NCBI GenBank assembly: GCA_039583875.1
Contig: CM077147.1
Span: 156,821,846-156,885,845, forward strand
DNA: 64,000 bases
Direction of reading: 5' to 3'
From: Platanthera guangdongensis
Taxonomy: Eukaryota; Streptophyta; Magnoliopsida; Asparagales; Orchidaceae
Shown here: positions 1 through 10,920 of the stretch, piece after piece
Layout: each line of letters starts with the position of its first letter
Numbering within the stretch: position 1 is the first letter of the stretch
The notes under the pieces: model-generated
Databases searched by the model: none
What the model was told of the DNA's origin: nothing
What the model saw: only the letters and a program-made list of their open reading frames with translations
Made by a program: the position numbers and the translations under genes

Positions 1-705
1 CGTTAAGAGTTAAATGACGCCTGCTTATTTTACTTTCTGTAGAGTGCGTGAGTTTGTAATTTTCTTTATTTCCGCCTACTCATTCGAGTTAAATGGCAGG
101 TCTTTATTTTGCCTACTCATTTGAGTAGATTTGTGTGTGTGTGTTTTCATTTATGTCGAGAGAGTGTGTGCGTGCGTTGCATTTATTTTGTCCTACTCGG
201 TTGAGTAGGACCCGCATTTATTTTCTCCGACTCATTTGAGTAGGACTTGCATGTGTGTGTTTTACCGCTTTCTTTCTCCCGCCCACGCATTTGCGCCGGG
301 ACTCGCAATTTACAGCTTTCTTCAGTCCTACTCGTTTGAGTAGGACTTGCAATTTTCAGCTTTCCTTTACTGCTTTATTTTACTGCTTTCATTTTCCTGC
401 TTTCCATTTTCTGCTTTCTTTTCTGCTTTTTCCGCAAGCCGTCCCCATTCCGATGAGTGGCTAACAGTTCTTAGCCCTCGGTATCGAAGAGCATTGGGAC
501 AAATAAAATAGCTTAAAATAACTAAAGGTCTAATTTTTCTAATTAATTAAAAGTACTTAAGGTTTGCCCGGGGTTAACGACGCGTAGGACCACATATCGA
601 TGTGTGGGCCCTATTTCCGTTTTCCATACGCTCGCCGAGAGGCCGTGCGTATGGACAGATCACCCCTTGGCAAAGAGAGTTCCGCACTAACCCTCGAGAG
701 AGGAG
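1..705 (+). mobile_element. Outer Athila-like LTR, left part (interrupted)
   Basis: This stretch aligns by eye with the inside of the LTRs of the complete element next to it. It shares the CCTACTCGTTTGAGTAGG hairpin repeats (about 60-350) and the segment around 545-700 that matches about 2990-3150. It is clearly diverged from them, with many substitutions, so it is an older member of the same or a sister family. The LTR continues at 13906 after the inserted element. Its left end lies outside the window, so I cannot tell whether this is a solo LTR or part of a longer element. No coding sequence is visible. Confidence 0.8.
701..705. repeat. Target site duplication, left (AGGAG)
   Basis: AGGAG directly precedes the TGATG start of the 5' LTR and recurs directly after the CATCA end of the 3' LTR at 13901-13905. 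This fixes both borders of the Athila insertion. Confidence 0.95.
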
Positions 706-884
706 TGATGAACTGTAAATATGCGTATTTTTATGCACATTAATTTAGTCATTTTCATTTATTTTCGTCATTTTTTGTTATTTTTGTTCAATAAAATGCT
801 CCTATTCTTGTAATTTTTCTCCTAACTTGTTTTATTTTATTTTGCAGAAAAATTCCAAAATCTGCCAAAATTTGGGAAGTACAC

Positions 885-1440
885 GCCCGTGACACATTGG
901 TCACGCCCGTGACCGAGCCGTGACTGTGCATTTCCCGTGAAATCGGAAAATTTCTGAAGTAAAAACTTGACACGCCTAATGACACGCCCGTGTCACCCGA
1001 CGCGGGGCTTGACCCAAGCCCGTGTCCTCTCCTCTCGACGAATTCAACTCGACGATCGTCGAGTGTCGACACCAACAGTCACGCCCAGCGTCACGCCCGT
1101 GACCTGGGGCGTGACTCAATTTCCGCTCGACGATTTCGACTCGACACTTTCCACTCGACATTCGTCGAGTGTCGACCCCAACTGTCACGCCCATAGTCAC
1201 GCCCGTGACCCGGGGCGTGACCTTTCCAGCTGGCCCGACAAGATGCTGCCGAGGACTTTTGACGCAACCCGCGCCCGGTTCTACCTCCCCGACACGCCCC
1301 GAGTCACGCCCGTGACCTGGGGCGTGACTGCTGCGAACTCAGCCCAAAGTCAACTTTCCTGTCCAATCGCCAGCCGCCTTCATGAATAGTACTGTCACGC
1401 CCCCCTACACGCCCGTGACCGAGGGCGTGTACTTAGAAAT
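885..1440. repeat. CG-rich palindromic block upstream of the LTR TATA box
   Basis: Many copies of GTCACGCCCGTGAC-like units (arms GTCACG/CGTGAC) alternate with CTCGAC/GTCGAG motifs. At 1048-1063 there is a perfect 16-bp palindrome, CTCGACGATCGTCGAG, overlapped by one base by GTGTCGACAC at 1063-1072. The block stands out from the AT-rich remainder of the LTR. The copy in the 3' LTR is at about 11100-11655. Confidence 0.85.
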
Positions 1441-1447
1441 TTTTTCC

Positions 1448-1456
1448 TATAAATAG
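1448..1456 (+). promoter_or_regulatory. LTR TATA box
   Basis: TATAAATAG lies about 25 bp after the last CG-rich motif and is kept in the 3' LTR at 11665-11673. It is a good candidate for the start of the element's transcript; the exact start site cannot be read from sequence. Confidence 0.7.
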
Positions 1457-2342
1457 CCCAGTTCTGTAAGGTCCAAGGGTTCAGATTTTTGGGCCAAGTT
1501 AGTGTCTTTTTGTGGGCTTAATCCGTGGATACTAGTGCTATGTAAGGAGATTTCTCCCTTCCTATTTCATGTTTTGTTTTGCTTTATCTTTTAGCTTTGT
1601 AATAGTTTGAAAATTTTAATAAAAATGTTAGATTTTCTCTCTCTATTTAGCATGAAAAATTCATTTGGATGGCTCACCTCTTTCCCTTTTTATCCTTGGT
1701 TTTATCTTTGTTCTTCACTTGTTCTTCATTTATGAAAGGTGTGTGTGTGTGTGTATGAGTGTAATGTATTCACTTTCCATGTCTTTTTTCCCTTAACTTG
1801 TCTTCATGCTTAGGATTTTGATTTCATTCTTATGATTTTATAAAAGAGATTTAAAAAGTGATTTTGTTCTTTTTTACTTAGTTTTCTTTTAGGATTGTAA
1901 AACCTCTTTTGTTCTTTTCATCTTCTTTTTCACCTTTTTTATCACTTTCATAACATCATAAGAATGAAAATGTTGGTATTTTAATTTTCCAAAAACTTTG
2001 GTTTTTAATTTGTTTTGAAAAACTTTTGTCTTCTAAAAATTGAAATTTTCTCTTTTTATTTGTTTTTGGCAAAACCTAAGCATGAAAAAGTTAAAGTTTT
2101 AATTTTTAGGTAACTTTGATTTTTCTTTGTTATTTGTGTGTGTGAGTGTAGGTGTATAACTTTTATGCTTTGATTTAAATTGTGTAGAGTGTGTGAGTGT
2201 AGGTGTTAAATTTTAATGCTTTCTTTTTAATTGCTTTCTTTTAATGCTTTATTCAAATTATGTAGAGTGTTTGAGTGTAGGTGTATAATTTTATTGCTTT
2301 CTTGAATTTCTTATGGAGTGTGTGTGTCTGTGTGTATTTATT

Positions 2343-2700
2343 TCCGCCTACTCGTTAAGAGTTAAATGGCGCATCGTTTTCATTTTCAGTCCTACTCGTT
2401 CGAGTAGGACTTGTTTTTTTTCTTTCTTTATTTTTCCGCCTACTCACTTGAGTTTAAATGGCCGGACTTTATTTCCCGCCTACTCGTTTGAGTAGGATTT
2501 GTAATTTTTCTTTCTTTATTTTTTTCCGCCTACTCACTTGAGTTAAATGGCCGGACTTTTTAGCCCTGTAATCACATTTATTTTCTCCTACTCATTTTAG
2601 TAGGACTCGCTTTCATTTCAGTCCTACTCGTTTGAGTAGGACTTGCAATTTTCAGCCTTTATTTACCGCCCCCACTCGTTTGAGTGGGACTCGCAAATTT
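2343..2700. repeat. Hairpin minisatellite (CCTACTC...GAGTAGG)
   Basis: Five or more imperfect units centred on TCCTACTC-GTTT-GAGTAGGA, an 8-bp inverted repeat with a 4-base loop, separated by T-rich spacers. The same array is in the 3' LTR (about 12567-12918) and in the outer LTR (about 60-350), so it is an old, retained feature of this LTR family. It lies well downstream of the TATA box, so it would be in the transcribed leader. Confidence 0.8.
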
Positions 2701-3682
2701 GAATTATGCAAATTTTTTTTTATGTGTAACTTAGTTCCTTTCTAATTTATAATTTGGAGTGTGCGTGAGTTCTTGTTTTAGCTAATTTTTCAGTTTTCTA
2801 AATGTTGTTATTTTTCTTGTGTCCCTTTCTTATAAATGTTTAGCGTTTAATTTCGAGCTCGCGCCTCACTAAATTATAAGCCGTCCCCATACCGATGTGT
2901 GGCTAATCTCTATTAGCCTCGGCATCGAAGAGCATTGGGACATTTAAAATGATTTATAATAATTAAAGCTCTTTATTTTCATTTTAATTTAAGCACTTAG
3001 GGTTTACCCCGGGTTTACGACGCGTAGGACCACATATCGATGTGTGGGCCCTATTTCCGTAGTCCATATGCTAGCTAGCCGAGAGGCCGTGCATATGGAC
3101 CGATCACCCCTGGGTAAATAGAGTTGCGTGCATACCCTCGAGAGAGGACAAGCGTAATTCTACCGGATTGGGTTCCCCACCCAATAGCGGGGTTCTTAGC
3201 GTAAAGCGGGCGTTAAGAGGAATCCTTCATCGGACTAACGTTCGGTCGAATAGTCTTAACGTTTAGGTGAGCGATATCCCTATAGCTAGGTGAGCTCACA
3301 TTTGTGGAACCCCCACGGCCAAGTTGCATTATTATTAATTTGAAAACTAAGTCTTTTTATTATTAAAAATTGTTTTAGTCTTAATCCGATTCGATGCCGA
3401 GCGTTAACCCTTCATCGAATATTTTCTAAATCGTTTTTTCGCTCCTTTGCTTTTCCTCCTTTTATTAAGTCAAAAAAATCCATCTTTCTTTCAGTAAAAT
3501 AATAGTCCTCCCGGAGGAGTAAGAATAGTCAACGCGACCCCGAGAACAATACGACCTCGGTATTCCCCCGAATATCGAGTACTACTTGCGATAGGTTCAC
3601 TTGCCTACCCGAGCAAGCCCGCGGCGATCGACTCACCGAACCAACCACAGTAAGAGTCTACATCGCGGGCACATCAAGTTTT

Positions 3683-3700
3683 TGGCGTCGTTGCCGGGGA
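3683..3700 (+). other. Primer binding site, tRNA-Asp
   Basis: TGGCGTCGTTGCCGGGGA starts six bases after the 5' LTR. It is complementary to the 3' end of plant tRNA-Asp(GUC) with one mismatch (T for C at position 6). From established knowledge, this primer fits the Athila/Tat lineage. Confidence 0.85.
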
Positions 3701-3834
3701 CTCTCTTTTCGAGTTGCTATTTCGAATTCCGGAGTCTATTAATTTTACTTATTTTCTACAAAAAAGAAAAACTAAAAACTTTATTTTAAAAACAAAAAAA
3801 AAAGTTTATTTTTGTTTTATTTTTGTTTGGGTGT

Positions 3835-3975
3835 ATGACCCGAGGACAACCCTCAGAGTCTGAAGATTTAGACTTCGACCCTGAGATCGAACGCTCTCTT
3901 GCGCGTATCTGATCTCATCGCCGAAATCCTTCTTTAGATCCCGAGGAATCTATCGGAGAACCCACTGTTGTAGTT
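3835..3975 (+). other. Probable original gag N-terminus, closed by a stop
   Basis: An ATG at 3835 is in frame with the long ORF at 3976, 47 codons upstream. The intervening codons read acidic, Athila-gag-like sequence (MTRGQPSESEDLDFDPEIER...), broken by one TGA at 3910-3912. A CGA arginine codon there would differ by a single CpG C-to-T change, typical of decay at methylated sites. So the long ORF may lack its first 47 residues. Alternatively this is a short upstream ORF. Confidence 0.6.
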
Positions 3976-6900
3976 ATGGCCGCGACTAACCTTCCCCCGG
4001 CGGCCGAGCGTACTATGTCTTATTACACCCGGCCTAACCTGGATGATTCTGGGTCGAGTATTATTCGCCCTGAGGTGGCCAATAATAATTTTGAAATTAA
4101 GTCAAGTGTCATTCAAATGGTCCAAAACGCCGTGCAGTTCGATGGACTGCCGGATGAGGACCCGAATGTCCACTTGTCCAATTTCTTGGAGATATGCGAC
4201 ACCTTCAAGATCAATGGCGTCACTGATGACGCCATTCGTTTGCGCTTATTTCCTTTTTCCCTTAAGTCCAAAGCCAAGGCGTGGTTGAATGCCCTCCCGC
4301 GAGGATGTATCACCACGTGGGCTGAGTTGACGGAACGGTTCCTAACGAAGTACTTTCCGCCCGCCAAAACTGCAAAGTTGCGGGCGGACATTTCTTCGTT
4401 TGTGCAGAACGATCCTGAGTCTCTATACGAGACTTGGGAACGGTTTAAGGAATTCCTCCGCCGTTGCCCGCACCACGCGCTGCCAACGTGGTTGCAAGTT
4501 CAAATTTTTTATAATGGGCTGAATTTTCAGACGCGTCAAATGATTGACGCGGCTGCCGGGGGTACGCTTAACAACAAAACCCCCGAGGCCGCCCAGGCTT
4601 TATTCGAAGAGATGGCTATGAACGCCTATCAATGGAACGTCCCGCGGGGACGGCCAAAGCCGGCGGCTGGTCTTTTTGAAGTGGATGCCACTGCTCTCTT
4701 AACCCTTCAAGTTGAAAGGTTAACAAAGCAGGTGGCGGAGATGTCTGCTGCCTCCTCCACTCCGGCTTGTTTTATTCCACCTAATGTCTGCATAGCTGAA
4801 GAGTTCGTGGACTTCATGGGAAATTCGGGTCGTCCTCCCTTCAACCCCAACAACAACCCTTATAGTAATAACTATAATCCGGGTTGGAGGAATCACCCCA
4901 ACTTCTCGTGGAGCAACCCGAATAATGCTCAGCGTCCCCCTATTTCTTATGCGCCCGGATTTCTTCCTCCCCCTCCTCTTCCGAAACCCTCCCCGATGGA
5001 GGAAAATTTTTCGAAGTATATTGCGTCCAACGAGTCAAATATCCGGAACATCACCGGATCGCTAAAAACACTCGAACAACAGGTTGGACAGCTGGCGAGG
5101 ATGATGTCCGAGCGCGCGCTCGGGGCACTGCCGGGAAACACGGAGCCCAATCCGCGGGAAAACGCCAACGCTATAACCCTCCGTAGCGGAAAGGAGGTGG
5201 TCGATCCAAAACGGACCGACCCTCAGGTACATATTTCACCTCCGACCCCTCTTCCCCTTTCTTCGCTTACGCCGCCTTTACCTATTATAAAAGAAAAAAT
5301 TATTTTAAACAAGGCTCTTCCGTATCCGCATAAGTTAGATAACGAGCGTAAGGACGCGCAATATGAAAAATTTATTTTATTATTAAAACAAATTCACATT
5401 AATGTTCCTTTTTGCGAGGCTATCTCGCAAATGCCCAAATATGCGAAATTTTTAAAAGAACTACTTTCTAATAAACGCAAATTAGAGGATATTTCGCATG
5501 TATCTCTCAACGCTGTCTGCTCGGCGGCCCTTACTAATAAATTGCCCGCAAAACAAAACGACCCGGGACGGTTTTCCATCCCGTGCCTTTTTGGCGATAT
5601 ATTAGTAAAGTACGCCTTAGCTGATTTAGGGGCTAGCATTAATCTGATGCCGTTCTCGCTCTTTTCGCGTTTAGGTTTGGGTACTCCTAGTCCTACGAAT
5701 ATGCGCATCCAATTAGCAGATCGCTCGGTTAAGTTCCCTATCGGGGTAGTGGAGGACGTCCTTGTCCGAGTCGACAAGTTTACCTTCCCGGTAGACTTCG
5801 TCATCTTAGATATCGAGGAGGACGCCGAGGTACCAATAATACTCGGTCGCCCTTTTCTCGCCACCTCCCGCGCACTAATAGATGTTAGTAATGGTAGCCT
5901 TCTCCTCCGAGTAGGCGATGACCAAGTTACTTTATCTATTAATCCCTCGATGGACAATTTGTCATCGAGCGACGATTTCTGCTATTCTTTAGATACCTTT
6001 TTCGGAGATCGTTATTCTCCCATTTTTGAGTCCGTATTTTTAAACGACGATATTTATGCACTCGAAAATTTCAACTGCGATGAGGATACGTCTATTGACT
6101 TGCCTTTCGAACCAATTGGTAAGAAAGACATAGGCATTAAAACCTCCCTAGAAGAACCGCCCATCCTAGACCTCAAACCCTTACCCACCTCGCTCAAGTA
6201 CGCTTTTTTGGGAAAAGGTGATACGCTCCCCGTTATCATTTCTTCGGACTTGAGTGATTCGGAGACTTCCGATCTATTGGAAGTTTTATTTAAACATCGC
6301 CACGCAATTGCGTGGCAAATCTCTGACCTAAAGGGGATTAGCCCCTCCTTTTGCACCCATAAGATTTTCCTAAACGATAATTGCCGCAAAACGATTCAGC
6401 CGCAGCGTCGTCTTAACCCAAACATGAAAGACGTCGTTAAAGCCGAAATCATTAAGTTATTAGATGCGGGGATTATCTACCCTATTTCGGACAGTGCATG
6501 GGTTAGTCCCGTGCATGTCGTGCCCAAGAAAGGCGGTCTTACCGTAGTGGCGAATGAGCATAACGAGCTTGTCCCAACTCGTACTGTTACGGGTTGGCGA
6601 GTGTGCATCGACTATAGGAAACTTAATGACGCCACCCGCAAGGACCATTTCCCTCTGCCATTTCTAGACCAGATTTTAGAGCGTTTATCCGGTCATCCGT
6701 ATTATTGTTTTCTTGATGGTTTATCGGGGTTTTTCCAAATCCCCATTTCCCCCGATGATCAAGAGAAAACAACTTTTACTTGCCCGTTTGGCACCTTCGC
6801 CTATCGAAGAATGCCATTTGGACTCTGCAACGCGCCAGCTACATTCCAAAGATGTATGCTAGCGATCTTTGGCGAGCTAGTAGAAGACATTATGGAAGTC

Positions 6901-9090
6901 TTTATGGATGACTTTTCTGTTTTCGGACGCTCTTTTCCCGATTGCCTTAACAATTTAGATCGTGTCCTTCAATGGTGCGAGGACACAAGCCTTGTTTTAA
7001 ATTGGGAAAAATGCAACTTTATGGTGCGAGGAGGTTTGGTCCTCGGCCATATGATTTCGTCTAAGGGGATAGAGGTGGATAAGGCCAAGATAGAAATTAT
7101 AGAAAAACTTCCGCATCCAACAAACGTAAAATCTATTAGGAGTTTCTTAGGCCATGCGGGCTTTTATCGACGCTTTATTCAAGACTTTTCAAAAATAACA
7201 AAACCGCTAACTCACCTCTTGGAAAAGGAATCACGTTTCATCTTTAGTAGCGAATGCGAGTCCGCCTTTAATTTGATAAAACAAAAACTTATCTTTTCAC
7301 CAATTTTAGTGGCCCCTAATTGGTCCCTTCCGTTCGAAATAATGTGCGACGCTAGTGATATTGCCTTAGGTGCCGTTCTTGGCCAACGCGTAGAAAAACA
7401 TTTTCATCCTATTTATTACGCTAGCAAGACGCTCACTTCCGCAGAAATAAATTACACGACAACGGAAAAGGAACTCTTAGCCGTCGTTTTCGCTTTCGAT
7501 AAGTTTCGCTCGTATATAACGCTATCTAAAGTTATCGTTTTTACCGATCACTCCGCGCTTAAGTATTTATTAGCTAAAAATGATGCGAAGCCCCGCCTTC
7601 TTCGATGGATTCTCCTCCTACAAGAGTTTGATTTGGAGATCCGAGATAAGCGGGGAGCGGAAAATCTAGCGGCGGACCACCTCTCCCGTTTAGAAAATCC
7701 GGGTGCGGAAGCGCTCGTCGAATTTGAAATAAATGACAGATTCCCCGAGGAACGCCTTCTTGCCATTAATAAATCTTCGTCATCTTCGCCTTGGTTCGCA
7801 GATTTTGCAAATTTCTTAGTAGCGCGGGTCCTTCCAAAAGAGTTTTCCAGTCATCAAAAGAAGAAATTCTTTTCTGACTTGAAAAATTTCTTTTGGGAGG
7901 ACCCATTTCTTTTTCGTATCTGCGCGGACCAAGCGGTTCGACGATGCGTTGCGGGTGTGGAGTGCTTACAAATTCTTAAGCACTGCCACGAGGGTCCAGC
8001 CGGTGGGCATTATCAAGCCAACCGGACCGCTCGGAAGGCGCTAGAGGCGGGCTACTTTTTGCCCACTCTCTTCAAAGACGCGCATAATTTTGTGCGCGCA
8101 TGCGATAGCTGTCAGCGGTCGGGTAACATCTCTCGTCGCGACGAGATGCCCCAAAACATGTTTTTAGAGTGCGAAGTCTTCGATTTGTGGGGCATAGATT
8201 TTGTTGGCTCCCTACCTCCGTCTTTCAAAAATATGTATATTTTAGTGGCGGTCGACTACGTATCGAGGTGGGCGGAAGCGCAAGCTCTCCCCACCAACGA
8301 TGCGCGAGTCGTCGTTACATTTCTTAAAAAATTATTTTCTCGCTTCGGCACGCCTCGCGCAATTGTTAGTGATAGGGGAACGCATTTCTGTAACGCTCTT
8401 ATGGCTAAGACGTTAGCTAAATACGGAGTCACGCACAAGCTTGCCACCCCCTACCACCCGCAAACAAGTGGCCAAGTCGAGGTAGTAAATCGAGAGATTA
8501 AGCGAATTTTAGAAAAAACCGTTTCGCTAAATAGGAAAGATTGGTCCGTTAAACTCGACGATGCGTTGTGGGCGTATCGGACGGCATACAAAACCGCTAT
8601 TGGATGTACGCCGTTCCGGTTAGTCTACGGCAAAGCGTGCCATTTACCCGTAGAATTAGAACATCGCGCACTTTGGGCTTTAAAACTCTTAAACCTCGAC
8701 TCCAACTTAACCGCTCAGAATAGAAAACTGCAACTAAACGAGCTCGATGAATGGCGTGCGAACGCTTACGAGAGCAATAAATTCTATAAGGAGCGCTCTA
8801 AGTTATATCACGATCGAAAAATCAAGTCCCAAAAATTATTTTCTCCGGGCGATCTTGTCCTTCTTTACAATTCACGTCTTAGGCTTTTTCCAGGTAAATT
8901 AAAATCTAGATGGTCCGGTCCCTTCCTAGTTGAAGAAGTTTTTCCTTATGGAACCGTACTCGTCTCCCACCCGGACAAAGGCTCTTTTAAAGTAAACGGT
9001 CATCGGTTAAAGTCTTACATCGCGGGCGACCCAGTGATCGGTTTTAGCGAAACCATAACTTTCCTCCACATTATAAACCCGCCAAAATAG
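3976..9090 (+). CDS. gag-pol: Athila-type gag-pol polyprotein
   Basis: A 1704-residue open polyprotein supplying capsid, protease, reverse transcriptase, RNase H and integrase for copying the element through RNA. Gag domain is at about residues 60-250, followed by an Asn/Pro-rich stretch with no zinc knuckle that I can see. Aspartic protease has DLGAS at about 549, the form usual for Athila. RT has its catalytic FMDD at about 976 and [10 protein letters not shown] upstream. RNase H begins near CDAS at about 1123. Integrase has a His/Cys zinc region at about 1336-1385 and a D-D-E triad at about 1406, 1465 and 1500. All key residues are present and there is no internal stop, so the enzymes could be functional. 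The start used is the first ATG after an in-frame TGA; the native start was probably 47 codons upstream. There is no separate env ORF. Confidence 0.93.
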   Translation: MAATNLPPAAERTMSYYTRPNLDDSGSSIIRPEVANNNFEIKSSVIQMVQNAVQFDGLPDEDPNVHLSNFLEICDTFKINGVTDDAIRLRLFPFSLKSKAKAWLNALPRGCITTWAELTERFLTKYFPPAKTAKLRADISSFVQNDPESLYETWERFKEFLRRCPHHALPTWLQVQIFYNGLNFQTRQMIDAAAGGTLNNKTPEAAQALFEEMAMNAYQWNVPRGRPKPAAGLFEVDATALLTLQVERLTKQVAEMSAASSTPACFIPPNVCIAEEFVDFMGNSGRPPFNPNNNPYSNNYNPGWRNHPNFSWSNPNNAQRPPISYAPGFLPPPPLPKPSPMEENFSKYIASNESNIRNITGSLKTLEQQVGQLARMMSERALGALPGNTEPNPRENANAITLRSGKEVVDPKRTDPQVHISPPTPLPLSSLTPPLPIIKEKIILNKALPYPHKLDNERKDAQYEKFILLLKQIHINVPFCEAISQMPKYAKFLKELLSNKRKLEDISHVSLNAVCSAALTNKLPAKQNDPGRFSIPCLFGDILVKYALADLGASINLMPFSLFSRLGLGTPSPTNMRIQLADRSVKFPIGVVEDVLVRVDKFTFPVDFVILDIEEDAEVPIILGRPFLATSRALIDVSNGSLLLRVGDDQVTLSINPSMDNLSSSDDFCYSLDTFFGDRYSPIFESVFLNDDIYALENFNCDEDTSIDLPFEPIGKKDIGIKTSLEEPPILDLKPLPTSLKYAFLGKGDTLPVIISSDLSDSETSDLLEVLFKHRHAIAWQISDLKGISPSFCTHKIFLNDNCRKTIQPQRRLNPNMKDVVKAEIIKLLDAGIIYPISDSAWVSPVHVVPKKGGLTVVANEHNELVPTRTVTGWRVCIDYRKLNDATRKDHFPLPFLDQILERLSGHPYYCFLDGLSGFFQIPISPDDQEKTTFTCPFGTFAYRRMPFGLCNAPATFQRCMLAIFGELVEDIMEVFMDDFSVFGRSFPDCLNNLDRVLQWCEDTSLVLNWEKCNFMVRGGLVLGHMISSKGIEVDKAKIEIIEKLPHPTNVKSIRSFLGHAGFYRRFIQDFSKITKPLTHLLEKESRFIFSSECESAFNLIKQKLIFSPILVAPNWSLPFEIMCDASDIALGAVLGQRVEKHFHPIYYASKTLTSAEINYTTTEKELLAVVFAFDKFRSYITLSKVIVFTDHSALKYLLAKNDAKPRLLRWILLLQEFDLEIRDKRGAENLAADHLSRLENPGAEALVEFEINDRFPEERLLAINKSSSSSPWFADFANFLVARVLPKEFSSHQKKKFFSDLKNFFWEDPFLFRICADQAVRRCVAGVECLQILKHCHEGPAGGHYQANRTARKALEAGYFLPTLFKDAHNFVRACDSCQRSGNISRRDEMPQNMFLECEVFDLWGIDFVGSLPPSFKNMYILVAVDYVSRWAEAQALPTNDARVVVTFLKKLFSRFGTPRAIVSDRGTHFCNALMAKTLAKYGVTHKLATPYHPQTSGQVEVVNREIKRILEKTVSLNRKDWSVKLDDALWAYRTAYKTAIGCTPFRLVYGKACHLPVELEHRALWALKLLNLDSNLTAQNRKLQLNELDEWRANAYESNKFYKERSKLYHDRKIKSQKLFSPGDLVLLYNSRLRLFPGKLKSRWSGPFLVEEVFPYGTVLVSHPDKGSFKVNGHRLKSYIAGDPVIGFSETITFLHIINPPK

Positions 9091-9323
9091 TCAAGCTACA
9101 CGACTATAAACAAAGCGCTCCTGGGAGGCACCCCTCGCTTATCTTTTTCGCCCTTTCCTCATTACCTTTGCTGCTTTTTCTAATAAACGCAGGGTTTCTG
9201 ATCGGCCTCCCCCTACGCATTTCAGGGAAGCTTCTACCCCCTTCCCTTTCTTTTCTTTGTACATATTGTCTTTCCTTTCTGTTCCGCATACTTACGATAC
9301 AACATTGGGGACAATGTTGGACT

Positions 9324-9339
9324 TAAGTATGGGGGTATT
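9324..9339 (+). other. Internal polypurine-tract-like duplicate
   Basis: TAAGTATGGGGGTATT is identical to the 16 bases directly upstream of the 3' LTR (10905-10920). It follows a GGGGACAATGTTGGA context that I recognise as common just before Athila 3' ends. It could be a second plus-strand primer or the relic of an older 3' end. Confidence 0.6.
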
Positions 9340-10904
9340 TTCGTGCTTTACTTTCTGCACTTCAATTTTTCTGCATCTCAAAAATGAAAAAAACAAAACA
9401 AAAATACATATAACAACAAAACAAAAACAAAAAAATTGAAAAAACATCTTAAAATGAAACAAAAAAATTTTAAATGAAAAAACAAACAAATTTTAAATGA
9501 AAAAAACAAAACAAAAATTTTAATGAAAAAACAAAAATCCAAAAAATTTTTTTTTGTTTTGTTCTCTTTCTCTTTTCCAAAAACTCAAAAAACAAAACAA
9601 AAAATTATTTTGTTTAGTTTCACTTTGTATATATTTTTTGTTTTTTCTCTCTCCCCCTTCCTCATTCTTGTACAAACCTTTTTCTTTTTCTCCCTTATTT
9701 TTGTACATATTATGAAAATTCTCTTAAAAAATACAAAAAAAAAGGATAATAGTTCAAAAAACAAAATTTTCAAAAAATTGCGAAAAACAAAAATACAAAA
9801 AAAAAAGATAATAAATGAAAAACACAAAAAAAATGATAATAAAAACTATAAAAATCAAACAAAGAATTGTTTTGCAACAAATAAATTAAATATTCCATAC
9901 TTAACTTTTCTGCTATCCAAAAATTCTGTTCTGAGTTTATTTATATGTGAATACTATTAATTCTCTGTTTGCTACCCGTTTGTTAATTATTGATTGAAAC
10001 ATTTAAATAGCCGGGGTTAAGTTTTAAAGAATTCATTATACTTTGTTAAAAATAGCGAACTCGTTTTAGGCACTACTTCTAATTTTTCATTGATAGGAGC
10101 ACGTATATTATGTTAGGAAATAACGACTATAGAATTCAATTATACTTACTTTTAGCTTTCTGAAAAAAAATTGGGACGTACAAATTATTAAGGTTGCTCT
10201 CAAAAATTTTTAGGATTACAATCTAGTTTTCCTTTTCTCCCCTTACTTTTCATGACCTACTTGGCATGAAAAATTTTATCCTTAAAAGATCTTATGTCAA
10301 TGGGAACAAGATTTCGTTCCGTAAACATAGGCACCCAATAATTTTAAAAGATTATATAGGGAGTAAGAGGATAAAATTCATTACTCCTACAAATATACAT
10401 TGGGTTAATTTTTCTTATGAAGTTGAAAAACAAAAATCATATTAGGAAAATAAGATTTCGTTTTCCTAATAATCCAAAAGAAAAAAAAAATTGAGGTTCG
10501 AAAAAATTACCTCACCTCAAATATCAAAACCCTCTTCATAAACCCACTACCCCCTTAGCCAATTCCACGATTCTAGAATTAATTCAAAAATCTTTTTGAG
10601 AGCATAATTAGTAAATTGTATTATTTCCGGTAGCACTCGTATAAGCTAGAGTTCTTATAATTTCAAACTATTTTCGTTAATCTGACCATTTCAAATGTTG
10701 CCTTCTATTTGATTACATCAAGAAGTCTTTTGGCCAAAACCTTTGTGTTATTTAAATCATCTACATAATTTTAGGACTTAACTCTTACACCCCGTATATT
10801 TATTTCGATCTCTCTTATACTTGATTAAGCGATAGCCAAAACTTAGAGTTTTTTTTATTCCTTATAGATTCACCTCAAACTTTTGCTCTGGAATAGCAAA
10901 AGCC

Positions 10905-10920
10905 TAAGTATGGGGGTATT
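10905..10920 (+). other. Polypurine tract of Athila-like element
   Basis: TAAGTATGGGGGTATT abuts the first base of the 3' LTR, the position required for plus-strand priming. Confidence 0.75.

Larger units (their letters stand above)
706..3676 (+). repeat. 5' LTR of Athila-like element
   Basis: It starts TGATGAACTG and ends CACATCA, so the termini form a short inverted repeat (TGATG/CATCA). It contains a block of CG-rich palindromes (885-1440), a TATA box (1448-1456), a GT microsatellite near 1740-1755, and a hairpin-repeat block (2343-2700). Length is 2971 bp. No ORF of credible coding character is present. Confidence 0.93.
9091..10920 (+). other. Non-coding 3' region of the Athila element
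   Basis: About 1.8 kb between gag-pol and the 3' LTR, where some Athila elements carry an env-like gene. Here 9380-9850 is low-complexity A/T sequence (AAAACAAAA and TTTTTCTTTT runs), and the rest is AT-rich with stops in all frames. The ORFs here are Lys/Phe-rich products of low complexity. A second polypurine-like site lies at 9324-9339. Confidence 0.7.

Noticed and set aside
3683..3700. tRNA-like sequence suggesting a tRNA gene
   Set aside because: Only 18 bases complementary to a tRNA 3' end, next to an LTR: a primer site. No tRNA cloverleaf seen in the window.
5394..5957. 187-codon minus-strand ORF within the Athila gag-pol
   Set aside because: Antisense shadow of the protease region, whose plus-strand translation carries clear motifs.
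9523..9960. 145-codon ORF where an Athila env might be
   Set aside because: Almost only Lys, Phe, Asn and Thr from A/T-rich low-complexity DNA; no signal peptide, glycosylation pattern or fusion-like segment.
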